Counted from the stretch's first letter, positions 1 through 7,326 are shown. The stretch is DNA of 48,235 bases from Rhizobacter sp. Root1221 (GCF_001425785.1 NZ_LMDI01000037.1:1-48235), one strand, 5' to 3'. The notes: generated by a model from the sequence alone, not told the origin. A program made the numbers and translations.

Positions 1-70
1 TTGAGTTGGCGCTCTGGGATTTATCCCAAACAGCGAGTGCTCGCAACAACTTACGTGACCTCGGTCCAAT

Positions 71-106
71 TTATTCCGGACAGTAGTGGGCTTTCGCCGG
101 GATGAC
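71..106 (+). repeat. Dispersed ~36-bp repeat, copy A
   Basis: The 20 bases TTATTCCGGACAGTAGTGGG recur on the opposite strand at 48125-48160. Over 36 bases the two copies differ at only three positions. The distal half contains a CGCCGGGAT core typical of REP-like palindromes. A degenerate third copy, with CCGGACAG and CCGG blocks in the same order, follows at about 115-152. It could be a REP-type element or an insertion-sequence terminus; no transposase is adjacent. Confidence 0.6.
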
Positions 107-114
107 CCGAGATT

Positions 115-152
115 TTCCCCGGACAGCGATGACCGCTTTTCCCGGCAGCGTC
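115..152 (+). repeat. Degenerate tandem copy of the dispersed repeat
   Basis: The blocks CCGGACAG, GCTTT and CCGG occur in the same order and at nearly the same spacing as in the copy at 71-106. It abuts the stop codon of the minus-strand gene at 151-1677, so it may also shape the 3' end of that transcript. The similarity is partial and was judged by eye. Confidence 0.35.
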
Positions 153-1677
153 AACGCCGCAGCGAGTTGGTGATCGCGCTCTGCACTGATTGCTGCAGGT
201 TCAACGACCGGAGGATGCCGGCGCTGTTCACCGTCGCGTTGACGGTGGTGACGCTCTGGATCTTCTGGTTGTCCAGGGTGTTCTGGATCACCGTGCCCAC
301 CGCCGACCCGATCACCGCACCGGGCAGCACGGTGTTGCCCGCCCCGCTCTGCACCACCGCGAGCGCCCCGCCGTTGAGGGTGGTCACGGCGGCCTGGCCG
401 GCCGAGAGCTTGCTCAGGTCCGCCACGTTCAGGCTCGTCATGGTCACGAGCGTGCCATTGATGTACACCGCGCGCTCGATGCCGAACGACAGCGTGAGGC
501 CGGTGTCGGTCATGAACCCGCCACGCACACCGTCCAGTTGCGACGAGTTCATCGCCACGGTCTCGCCTTGCCACGGCGCACGCGCCGGTTCGGCCTCCTC
601 GGCCTCGAGCACACTCCTCAGGGCAGCCAGGTCGTTCAGCACATGCTCGATCGGCGATACCGCGGCAGGCCGGCTGGCATCGGCCACCGACACCACGGGT
701 TCGGGTTCGGGCACGGCAGCAACCACGGGCTGCTCGGGCGGGGTCTCCTCCACCTCCGGCACACCTCTCAGCGCTGCCAGCGCACTCAACACGCGGTCGG
801 TGGGCGTGGCACCCACGGCGTCGCCAGCGCCGTCGATCCGCGCCTGCACGTAGTCGGCCCGCGGCGTGGCGCGGGCCGGCGCATCCCCATCCGCAACGTC
901 CGCCGGCACGACCAGGTCGATCACGGGCGTGGCGGAAACCTCCCCGCCCACACGCACACCGGCCAGGCTCGCCAACACACGGTCCGCGTGCACGGGCTCG
1001 TCCAGCACGGGCGCCTGCGCCACCTGCACCACGTCCTGGGCCGCGTCGATCGGCACATTCGCCAGAAGCAGGTGGTCCGGGTCCAAGGTGCCGGCCCGGT
1101 CGTCCACCAGCACCGCCACGGTGTCACCCTCGGCAGGTGCAGCCGGTGAGCCAGGAGGGGGCAACCAGTCGAGCGTCCAGGGCGCTGCGTGCAACGGGTC
1201 ATGGTCATCGGGTTCGTCGGCGGGGCGGCTCACCAGGCCCACGAGCACAGGAGCCTCTGTCGGCACATCCGGCGCCGCCGGTTCCGCGGGGTTTTCGGAC
1301 TCGCCCGCGAGCGCGACCAGTGTCACTTCGGTGCGGCCGAATCCCTCGGCCACGGCGGGCGCCTCGGGCACCACGTCGGCAGCCGTATCGACGGCCACCT
1401 CCAACGGCGCGGTGGTCTCGGGCCGGATGAGCTGCAACAACGCGCGGCGCTCCTCGGCCTGCACCGGGCGCGCCACAGACCGGCGCGGAGGTTTCGCGAC
1501 GACTTGCGGGCAGGCCTCGGGCGCAGGCGCCATCGGGGCATCGATTCCGAGCACGCGCATGACACGCGACACGTCGTCGTGCGTGGGGTCGTCTTCGGCC
1601 GAGGCCTGCGTGCCCGCCGACAGGCCAAGGGCCATCAGCGAGAACAGCAGGGCCGGCCGGGAGGGATGGAGTGTCAT
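151..1677 (-). CDS. Exported protein with internal double-glycine-like motif (508 aa)
   Basis: I do not recognise a named family. The protein has a Sec-type signal peptide (about residues 1-26, ending QASA). A long Pro/Ala/Glu/Val-rich, probably disordered region follows. It holds three imperfect repeats of the form DRVLxxLAALRxV at about 231-242, 293-308 and 343-360. At 376-387 it carries MNSSQLDGVRGG, which fits the double-glycine leader pattern (hydrophobic at -12, L at -7, V at -4, GG at -2/-1). The remaining 121 residues are Asn/Gln/Ser/Thr/Val-rich, like beta-rich fibre proteins. It contains a VIQN-x-N-x-IQ-x-T-x-VN stretch shared with the small protein at 2372-2779, and SAGIL shared with the glycine-rich protein at 2870-4603. 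It starts 15 bases after the C39 peptidase stop, so co-transcription is likely. Cleavage by that peptidase is inference. Confidence 0.75.
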   Translation of the reverse strand: MTLHPSRPALLFSLMALGLSAGTQASAEDDPTHDDVSRVMRVLGIDAPMAPAPEACPQVVAKPPRRSVARPVQAEERRALLQLIRPETTAPLEVAVDTAADVVPEAPAVAEGFGRTEVTLVALAGESENPAEPAAPDVPTEAPVLVGLVSRPADEPDDHDPLHAAPWTLDWLPPPGSPAAPAEGDTVAVLVDDRAGTLDPDHLLLANVPIDAAQDVVQVAQAPVLDEPVHADRVLASLAGVRVGGEVSATPVIDLVVPADVADGDAPARATPRADYVQARIDGAGDAVGATPTDRVLSALAALRGVPEVEETPPEQPVVAAVPEPEPVVSVADASRPAAVSPIEHVLNDLAALRSVLEAEEAEPARAPWQGETVAMNSSQLDGVRGGFMTDTGLTLSFGIERAVYINGTLVTMTSLNVADLSKLSAGQAAVTTLNGGALAVVQSGAGNTVLPGAVIGSAVGTVIQNTLDNQKIQSVTTVNATVNSAGILRSLNLQQSVQSAITNSLRR

Positions 1678-1692
1678 GGCGTGAGGTCCCGC

Positions 1693-2367
1693 TCAGAAAT
1701 CCGATGGGCCGAGCTTGGGGATCGTGATGCCGTTCAGCCCTTCGCGAAGGATCCCGTTGCTTGTCGGTGCGCGCGGGACGGTGCGCCAATCGGCGGCCAG
1801 GTTGAAACCCGCGAGCTCCTGCTTGTTCGTGATCACGAACACGATCTGGTTCACCCACCTCGCCTCGAAGGCAGCCCGCGCAAGCGCGCGAGTGCCGCCC
1901 GCCGGGTCGCCGATCAGCACGCGGCCATCGCGCACGCCCTTGATCACGACGAAATGGTTGTAGCCGCTCTCATTGATGAGCGCGATCGCCGGGATGCGCG
2001 CGCTCTCGAGTTTGTCGAGTGGCGCCTCGAACCCGTCGGCCTGGTAGCCGTGGGATTCCAGGAACCGCTTCATGTCCAGCAGCGAGAAGCCCTCGCGCTG
2101 GATCTTCGCTTGATCGCCGTGGCGGTACATCGCCTCGAAGACCGCCTGCTCGTTCACCCGATGCCCGTAGTGGTGGGTGAGCAAGGTTGAAAGCGCGGCG
2201 GAGCCGCAGCTGAAATCGAACTGCTGCCGCTCCGTCGCGAGGTAACGCCCTTCCTTCAGGCTCACCGCGGGCACCGAATAGATGCCGCCCACGTCGACCG
2301 AGCCGGCATGGACCGGACCACCCCACAGGGTCGCCAGCACGAGGAACAGGAAGGTGGGGGACTTCAT
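1693..2367 (-). CDS. Stand-alone periplasmic C39-family cysteine peptidase
   Basis: This 224-residue protein has an N-terminal signal peptide (residues 1-21, ending PVHA). A peptidase C39 core follows: the nucleophile in QQFDFSCGSAAL (C54), the histidine in NHFVVIKG (H138) and the aspartate in GDPAGG (D154), with the usual spacing. C39 domains normally sit at the N-terminus of bacteriocin ABC exporters and cut after double glycine. Here there is no transporter, and the signal peptide points to the periplasm, as in FapD of the Pseudomonas functional-amyloid operon. It lies 4 bases after a gene, and 15 bases before another, whose products both carry double-glycine-like motifs; these are the obvious candidate substrates. 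Family assignment is firm; substrate assignment is inference. Confidence 0.88.
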   Translation of the reverse strand: MKSPTFLFLVLATLWGGPVHAGSVDVGGIYSVPAVSLKEGRYLATERQQFDFSCGSAALSTLLTHHYGHRVNEQAVFEAMYRHGDQAKIQREGFSLLDMKRFLESHGYQADGFEAPLDKLESARIPAIALINESGYNHFVVIKGVRDGRVLIGDPAGGTRALARAAFEARWVNQIVFVITNKQELAGFNLAADWRTVPRAPTSNGILREGLNGITIPKLGPSDF

Positions 2368-2371
2368 GGTG

Positions 2372-2779
2372 TCACTTCAACTGCACGTTGACGATGGTGG
2401 CGTTCTGGATCAGCACGTTGTTGCCGCTGTTCTGGATCACCGTGGGCAGCCCGGCCGAGCCCGCGAGGGCCCCGTCGCTGATCACGTTGCCACCGGTCAC
2501 GACGTTGGTGGCCGAGTTGTCGGCCACGACGCCCTTGAGCTTCATGTCGTTGATCGTCACCGAACCACCGCGCTTGGCCGCCAAGGAGCGGCTGTCGAGC
2601 GGTTTGATCCCGAGGGGATTGGGCGCGACGGCTGGCGTGGCCGCAGCGGGCGCCGCGGCTTCGGCGGGAGGTGGCGTGGATACCGCCACGACCTCGTCGG
2701 CCGCGTGCACCGCCGCGCTCCACGTCAGCGACACGAGTGACGCTGCACCGAGCACGAGTGTGTGCGTTAGGGTCTTCAT
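2372..2779 (-). CDS. Small exported protein with double-glycine-like motif (135 aa)
   Basis: The family is unrecognised. A signal peptide (residues 1-27, ending AVHA-A) is followed by an Ala/Pro/Val linker. LDSRSLAAKRGG follows at 61-72: L at -12, L at -7 and GG at -2/-1, but K rather than a hydrophobic residue at -4. The 63 residues after the motif are rich in Asn, Val, Thr and Gly. They end in a TVIQN...NVLIQNATIVNVQ segment that aligns by eye with the segment after the GG motif of the 508-residue protein. The next gene, the C39 peptidase, starts after 4 bases. A plausible reading is a precursor with a periplasmic propeptide that matures to a roughly 63-residue subunit or nucleator. Function is inferred from context only. 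Confidence 0.75.
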   Translation of the reverse strand: MKTLTHTLVLGAASLVSLTWSAAVHAADEVVAVSTPPPAEAAAPAAATPAVAPNPLGIKPLDSRSLAAKRGGSVTINDMKLKGVVADNSATNVVTGGNVISDGALAGSAGLPTVIQNSGNNVLIQNATIVNVQLK

Positions 2780-2825
2780 GATGCCTCCTGTGCATTCCGC
2801 TGGGGCAATGAACTGTTCGCCGAAA

Positions 2826-2853
2826 CACCGGGGGGCCCGGAGGTCCCCCGGTG
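2826..2853 (-). terminator. Hairpin between the glycine-rich gene and the downstream operon
   Basis: CACCGGGGG at 2826-2834 pairs perfectly with CCCCCGGTG at 2845-2853, a 9-bp GC-rich stem. On the minus strand a short TTT follows. It sits just after the stop of the glycine-rich gene and could terminate most transcripts while letting some read into the smaller genes, giving unequal subunit levels. Confidence 0.6.
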
Positions 2854-2869
2854 GATCAGCTTGCTTGCA

Positions 2870-4603
2870 TCACCTGCCGAGGCTCAGGTTGGCCTGCACA
2901 TTGACGCTCTGCTGCACCAGTGCGCCGATGCCGGTGTTCTGGCTGAGAACCAGAATGCCTGCCGCCGATTGCGCCGTGCCCGTCATGGAGTTGGACATGT
3001 TGAACGTGCCGGCACTGACGGCGTTGGAACCGCCCGCACCACCTGCACCGCCCGCGGCACCCGAGCCTGAGCCGCCGCTGCCGGCGCCACCCGTGCCCGA
3101 AGCACCTGCCCCACCACCACCACCGGCTGCGCCAGCGCCGCCGGCCGCACCGTTGCCTGCCGTCGCGCTGCCATTGGTGGCGCTGGTGGACGCATCGCCG
3201 TTCGAGGCGCTGCCCCCGCCCCCGCCGCCACCGGCCACATTGCTGGCGGTTCCGCCAGCGCCGGCGTTGCTCGTCGTTGCGCCACCGGTTCCGGTCGCCG
3301 CACCGCCGGACGACGTCGCCGTGCCGGTGTTGGAGCCGCTGGACGCCGTGGCTGCACCGCTGGTACCGGCGCCACCGGTGCCTGTGGCCGAGCCCGTGGC
3401 CGCACCACCCGTGCCGGACGAAGAGCCGGTGGCCGCGCCGCCGGTGTTCGCCGCCGTGTTGGTCGAGCCGCTGCTTGCCGTGCCCGTGCCGGTGCCGGCA
3501 CCACCCGTGCCCGTGACGGCACCGCCCGAGCCGGCCCCGCCACCGCTGCTGCCGCCGGCGCCGCCGCCTGCGCCAGGATCCCCTCCACCGGCACCACCGT
3601 TGGAGTTGCCGGCACTGCCACCCACGCCGAGGCTGCCACCGAGTGTGCCGCCCCCTGCGCCCAGGCCACCGCCCAGGGCGCCACTGCCCGACCGCTGGCC
3701 GGACGCGGACAAACCACCAAGCGAGGCATTGGCCGACAGGGCCGATCCACCGGTGTTGCCATCGGTGGCGCTGCCATCGCCGCCACTCGCCGCCGAGCCT
3801 GCAGCCGCGCCGCCGGTCCGCTGTGCGTTGCCTGCGAGGGCTGCCCCGCCCGCGGTGCGGGTGGTGCCGCCAGTCGCGGTGGCATCACCGCCGTTGGCAC
3901 CCCTGGCACCCCGGGCGTCACCGCCGGCGCCGCCGGCGCCGCCCGTGGCGCTGTTCGAGGCGTCGCCAGCGTTCGCGCTGCCGACGCGGGCATTGCCGCC
4001 GTCACCGCCCGAACCGCCGGCGCCGCCACGGCCACCGGCGCCGCCATTGCCGCCACGGCCGTCGCCGCCGACGCCAATGCCGCCATAACCGTCACCGCCC
4101 GCGCCGCCCCGGCCACCATTGGCATTGCCGCTGTTGTTGGCGACATTGCCGAGGCCGGAAACCTGGACGCCGCTGACCGTGCCTGTCAGCTTGCTGATGG
4201 CGATGGCCTTGCTGGAGTTGAACGAGTTCGTGAAGTTCGCGGTGGACGTGCTGCCGTTGTTGGCCGCCGCGGTGCCCCAGCCGGACGCTGCTGCCCGGCC
4301 GCTGTTGTCACGGTTGTCGCCCGTGCTCTTGTTGTTCTTCTGGTCGGAGTTGTTGCTGTTGTCGGTTGGCGTGATCGTGGTGGTGCGGCTGTTCGTCCTG
4401 GTCGACGTCTTCGTCGCGGTGAGCGTGTTGGTCTGCGTGGCCGTCGAGTTCTCATTCGCCGCAGGCCCGAAGCTGCTGGAGGCAGATGCATTCGCCAACT
4501 GATTCACCTTGCTGGAGTCGCTGGTGTTCGTGTTGGTGGGGTTGGCCCAGGCGGAGGCCCCGAAGGCCAGGGCGAGCGCCGACGCCAATAAGGTTCTTGT
4601 CAT
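2870..4603 (-). CDS. Secreted Gly/Ala/Ser/Thr/Asn-rich low-complexity protein (577 aa)
   Basis: The start is set at the ATG at 4603, with GAGGAG upstream and a clean signal peptide (MTRTLLASALALAFGASAWA). An in-frame upstream start at 4774 would bury the signal. The mature protein has three parts. The first is an Asn/Ser/Thr-rich segment (about 21-110). The second is a longer spacer leading into hundreds of residues of Gly/Ala/Ser/Thr/Asn low complexity with GG and GA repeats. The third is a C-terminal segment (about 530-577) rich in Asn, Gln, Ser and Val with SAAGILVLSQNTGIGALVQQ. The composition suits a surface fibre, matrix or amyloid-like protein. The gene lies downstream of a VpsR-like activator and upstream of the C39 peptidase. 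I cannot assign a named family; the structural role is inference. Confidence 0.8.
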   Translation of the reverse strand: MTRTLLASALALAFGASAWANPTNTNTSDSSKVNQLANASASSSFGPAANENSTATQTNTLTATKTSTRTNSRTTTITPTDNSNNSDQKNNKSTGDNRDNSGRAAASGWGTAAANNGSTSTANFTNSFNSSKAIAISKLTGTVSGVQVSGLGNVANNSGNANGGRGGAGGDGYGGIGVGGDGRGGNGGAGGRGGAGGSGGDGGNARVGSANAGDASNSATGGAGGAGGDARGARGANGGDATATGGTTRTAGGAALAGNAQRTGGAAAGSAASGGDGSATDGNTGGSALSANASLGGLSASGQRSGSGALGGGLGAGGGTLGGSLGVGGSAGNSNGGAGGGDPGAGGGAGGSSGGGAGSGGAVTGTGGAGTGTGTASSGSTNTAANTGGAATGSSSGTGGAATGSATGTGGAGTSGAATASSGSNTGTATSSGGAATGTGGATTSNAGAGGTASNVAGGGGGGGSASNGDASTSATNGSATAGNGAAGGAGAAGGGGGAGASGTGGAGSGGSGSGAAGGAGGAGGSNAVSAGTFNMSNSMTGTAQSAAGILVLSQNTGIGALVQQSVNVQANLSLGR

Positions 4604-4677
4604 GGAATTTCTCCTCGATAGGGTTGATATACCGGACATCAGGGATTTGGCATGGCACGCCAATCCGCAGGGTTCTT

Positions 4678-4693
4678 TGCAGGAACAGGACCA
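4678..4693 (-). promoter_or_regulatory. Candidate sigma-54 promoter, proximal
   Basis: The minus strand reads TGGTCCTGTTCCTGCA. It has the essential GG and GC elements at the correct 10-base separation and a good CTGCA -12 box; the -24 box is weak. It would give a leader of about 65 bases before the ATG at 4603. A sigma-54 activator gene lies immediately upstream. Confidence 0.35.
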
Positions 4694-4698
4694 CTGCA

Positions 4699-4714
4699 TG
4701 CCAGGCCCTCGCCA
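4699..4714 (-). promoter_or_regulatory. Candidate sigma-54 promoter, distal
   Basis: The minus strand reads TGGCGAGGGCCTGGCA. It has a complete TGGC at -24 and GC at -12 at the canonical spacing, with two mismatches in flanking positions. It is an alternative to the site at 4678-4693; the sequence alone does not decide between them. Confidence 0.35.
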
Positions 4715-5038
4715 AGTGCTTGATTCACAAGGGAAACTCCAGCATGGGCACGGGAGCACCAGGCCATCGCCCACGTCCGGATGAGGTCCTGTTGTCTCAG
4801 GGCTGTGACACCCCCGTCGCGCCCGCCGCGCCGAACGCGCGCCACGGCCTTTTTTCCCTTGCTGATCAACGGCCTGCGCGCGCGGCTCCGGGCAAACCCG
4901 GCCGAAACGGCGGCGTCACATCCTTGTGACATCCATCTGGAGGAGGCCCGCACAAGCTCGCGCGACGGGGGACGAATTCATCCCCCGCCTGAGGTTGCAA
5001 ACGGATTGAGCGCGTATAGCGAGCACCGCGCGAGCGTG

Positions 5039-6376
5039 TCAGTTCGTGATGCTGTGCTTGGCCATCAGCCGGTACAGGGTCATGCGCGACACCCCGAGCT
5101 GGCGCGCCGCCTGGGTCACGTTGCGGCCGGCGCTTTGCAGGCTGCAGGAGATCGCGCTGCGTTCCGCCTCGGTCCGGGCGTCGTCCAGGGCCTCGTGCTG
5201 CGGCGCGTCCACGCGTTCCTCGAGCCCGAGGTCGAAGGGCGTGATCAGGCGCCCTTCGCTCATCACCATCGCGCGGCGCACGCGGTTGATGAGCTCGCGC
5301 ACGTTGCCCGGCCAGTCGTGCACTTCCATCGCAGCCACCGCGCGGCGGCTGAACCCCCTGAGTCGGGGGCTCTTGTCGTGGATGAACTTCGTGAAGCAGT
5401 GCTGTGCCAGCAATGCGACATCCGTCTTGCGTTCACGCAGCGGCGGCACACGAAGGGGCAGCACATTGAGGCGATAGAACAGGTCTTCGCGGAACCCGCC
5501 GGCCGACACCGCCTTGTCGAGGTCGACGTTGGTGGCCGCGATCACCCTCACGTCCACCTGGATGCTGCGCGTGGACCCCACGCGGTTGATGGTCATCTCC
5601 TGCAGGAAGCGCAGCAGGTTGACCTGGAGGTCAAGTGACAGGTCGCCGATCTCGTCGAGGAACACCGTGCCGCCGCTGGCGGCTTCGATCAGCCCGCGTT
5701 CGTCGCGCGACGCCCCGGTGAACGAACCCTTCGTGTGGCCGAAGAGTTCCGACTGGATCAGCGACGGGTGGATGGCCCCGCAATTGACGGCCACGAAGGG
5801 CCCGCGGGCGCGTGCAGACTGCTGGTGGATCGCCTGCGCCGCCAGTTCCTTGCCGCTGCCGCTTTCGCCCCGGATCAGCACCGGCGCATCCACCTTCGCG
5901 ACCCGCTTGACTTGCCACAGCAAGTTCTTGATGGGCGCGCTTTCACCGACGATCGGCCCGTCGCCCACCACACCGGACGGCTTGCCCTCGGGCGCCGGCC
6001 TGAGCGCCGCGTGCCCGTACGCGTGCCCCAGCGTCTGCACCAGGTGTTGCGGCTCGACGGGCTGCGTATGGTGATCAAAGAAGTGATCGAGGATCAGCTC
6101 ACGGCAAGCCGGCAACGCCAGGGCCGGCAGGTCGAACACACCGACCCACTCGAGGCTGTCGTGTTGTGCGAGGAACTCATGGAGTTCCTCGCACCCGGCC
6201 TCGTGGACCTCGTGTGTCATCAGCAGGCCCACGCGGAAGTGGTGCTGGTGGAGCAACCGGTGCGCGGACTTCAAGTCCATCGCGGTGTGCACCTCCCAGG
6301 AGGCTGCACGCAGGTACTCGCACAGCCCGGCGTCGGCATGCCTCGGCACGACGCACAGAATCTTTCTTTCGCCCAT
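5039..6376 (-). CDS. VpsR-like sigma-54-dependent transcriptional activator
   Basis: This 445-residue enhancer-binding protein has three regions. The N-terminal receiver-like domain (about 1-125) lacks the usual phosphoacceptor motif. The AAA+ domain carries Walker A GESGSGKE (170-177), the sigma-54 contact loop GSFTGA (217-222) and Walker B GGTVFLDE (235-242). The Fis-type helix-turn-helix is at about 415-445 (QAARQLGVSRMTLYRL). The N-terminal pattern and the C-terminal helix resemble VpsR of Vibrio and BerB-type proteins of Burkholderia, which respond to cyclic di-GMP and switch on biofilm-matrix genes. The loop reads GSFTGA instead of GAFTGA, a tolerated change. The start is supported by GGGGA upstream. 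The gene lies upstream of and co-oriented with the glycine-rich gene, its likely target. The cyclic-di-GMP link is inferred from family resemblance. Confidence 0.88.
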   Translation of the reverse strand: MGERKILCVVPRHADAGLCEYLRAASWEVHTAMDLKSAHRLLHQHHFRVGLLMTHEVHEAGCEELHEFLAQHDSLEWVGVFDLPALALPACRELILDHFFDHHTQPVEPQHLVQTLGHAYGHAALRPAPEGKPSGVVGDGPIVGESAPIKNLLWQVKRVAKVDAPVLIRGESGSGKELAAQAIHQQSARARGPFVAVNCGAIHPSLIQSELFGHTKGSFTGASRDERGLIEAASGGTVFLDEIGDLSLDLQVNLLRFLQEMTINRVGSTRSIQVDVRVIAATNVDLDKAVSAGGFREDLFYRLNVLPLRVPPLRERKTDVALLAQHCFTKFIHDKSPRLRGFSRRAVAAMEVHDWPGNVRELINRVRRAMVMSEGRLITPFDLGLEERVDAPQHEALDDARTEAERSAISCSLQSAGRNVTQAARQLGVSRMTLYRLMAKHSITN

Positions 6377-6804
6377 AAAGCGTTCCCCACGAGCGGATTG
6401 CCGGGCCCGCCCGGCAGCAGCCGGCCCGCAAACTTCGCCTTGTCAAATCTGGTCTCCTCACCCCGAGCACGCACACGCGGTCCTGTAGCAGGACACGCGG
6501 CGAGCCGCGGCTTTCTTGCTTCTTGTGACGCGACGGTTCCGGTCGTCGGCTGGTGAGCCGTCCCCCCCGGTTCCCCTGACGCCGGAGGTGGATGACCCGC
6601 GGCGTGGAGGTGTTCCGCAAGGGCGAAACACCCTGGCAGGAACGACGACCCGCGTGGCCGACTTTCGGATTCTGCGAGTGCATCAGGGCCCTGCGTCCCC
6701 CGCAAACGGGGGTGTGACCAAATGCATCCATCCCCCCAAACGCGTGTTCCGCGAAGGGTCATCGGATCGCAGAATTCGTCCACACGCACCACGGAGATTC
6801 ACAC
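6377..6804. other. Intergenic region with several hairpins, no convincing gene
   Basis: This region lies between the divergently transcribed activator and the small gene at 6805. It contains hairpins at 6400-6415 (GCCGGGC/GCCCGGC) and 6697-6712 (CCCCCG-CAAA-CGGGGG, followed by TGTGACC). Open frames here on both strands lack recognisable content and look like GC-driven chance frames. Confidence 0.4.
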
Positions 6805-7002
6805 ATGGATGCCCTCTACCTGCCCGCCTTCGACCAAGCCATGCAATTCCTGTTCGAACGCCATGGCAATTCGATCAGCGAAGACCTGGTCGAAGCGTAC
6901 TGCGCTTGTGGCTACCTCAAGGACATTGACGGCGTGCTCACGCTGACCGACACCGGTCGAGCGGAACTGCGCCGCCGCCGTCGCAGCGTCGCCACGAACT
7001 GA
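6805..7002 (+). CDS. Small hypothetical protein (65 aa)
   Basis: The family is unrecognised. A GGAG lies upstream of the ATG. The sequence is acidic and helical at the start (FDQAMQFLFERHGNSISEDL), contains a Cys pair (AYCACGY) and ends in an Arg-rich basic tail. It resembles the small uncharacterised ORFs common in Burkholderiales. It lies in the same orientation as the next two small genes, but a gap of about 120 bases leaves co-transcription unclear. Confidence 0.55.
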   Translation: MDALYLPAFDQAMQFLFERHGNSISEDLVEAYCACGYLKDIDGVLTLTDTGRAELRRRRRSVATN

Positions 7003-7122
7003 ACGCGCGTTTGCCGGTGTCGGACACCACCGACACCACACCGCGCACTGTCCCTACCCCTCTCGCGCCCTCGGCGTCAGAGACTGGTCTCCGTGAAGTT
7101 CCGCTCTTACAGGGAGCCGACA

Positions 7123-7326
7123 ATGACCGAACGCACCCAATGGCACGAGTCCACCATCCCCATGGATGGCCAGCAGATCCTCATCCGCACGCGTCACCTG
7201 CCCAATGGGTGGGACTGGCAAGTGCGCATGGGTGAGGAAGACCTCGACAACCCGGCCGGCCTGGCCGACACCCAGGAACGCGCCATCTCCGCGGCCCTGC
7301 ACGAAGCGGCAGGCCGCGCGATCTGA
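7123..7326 (+). CDS. Small hypothetical protein (67 aa)
   Basis: The start is set at the ATG at 7123 because AGGGAG precedes it at good spacing; the in-frame ATG at 7093 lacks one. The protein is soluble and acidic, with PMDGQQILIRTRHLPNGWDWQV giving a short beta-rich look and a helical AISAALHEAAGRA end. There are no cysteines or membrane segments. The function is unknown. It is followed after 17 bases by another tiny gene, so the two may form an operon. Confidence 0.6.
   Translation: MTERTQWHESTIPMDGQQILIRTRHLPNGWDWQVRMGEEDLDNPAGLADTQERAISAALHEAAGRAI

Larger units (their letters stand above)
4604..5038. other. Control region upstream of the glycine-rich gene
   Basis: No gene is seen in these 435 bases. 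They separate the sigma-54 activator from the glycine-rich gene. They hold two sigma-54-like promoter candidates, an inverted repeat TTGGC-N7-GCCAA (4647-4663), a GTCAC-N6-GTGAC inverted repeat (4915-4930) with a further TGTGAC at 4804-4809, and a GGGGGA/TCCCCC hairpin at 4967-4986 close to the end of the activator gene. Long spacing is expected where an enhancer-binding protein acts at a distance. Confidence 0.5.

Noticed and set aside
2388-4088. 566-residue Pro/Ala-rich plus-strand frame
   Set aside because: It is the complement of the Gly/Ala low-complexity region; no signal peptide, ribosome site or domain, and the minus-strand frame has all of these.
4647-4663. TTGGCATGGCACGCCAA as a sigma-54 promoter
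   Set aside because: Contains TGGCAC-like letters, but the GG-to-GC spacing is wrong on both strands; kept only as an inverted repeat.
2870-4774. Longer start for the glycine-rich protein at 4774
   Set aside because: The added 57 residues are Cys/Trp-rich, would hide the signal peptide, and cross the promoter candidates; the ATG at 4603 has a strong ribosome site.
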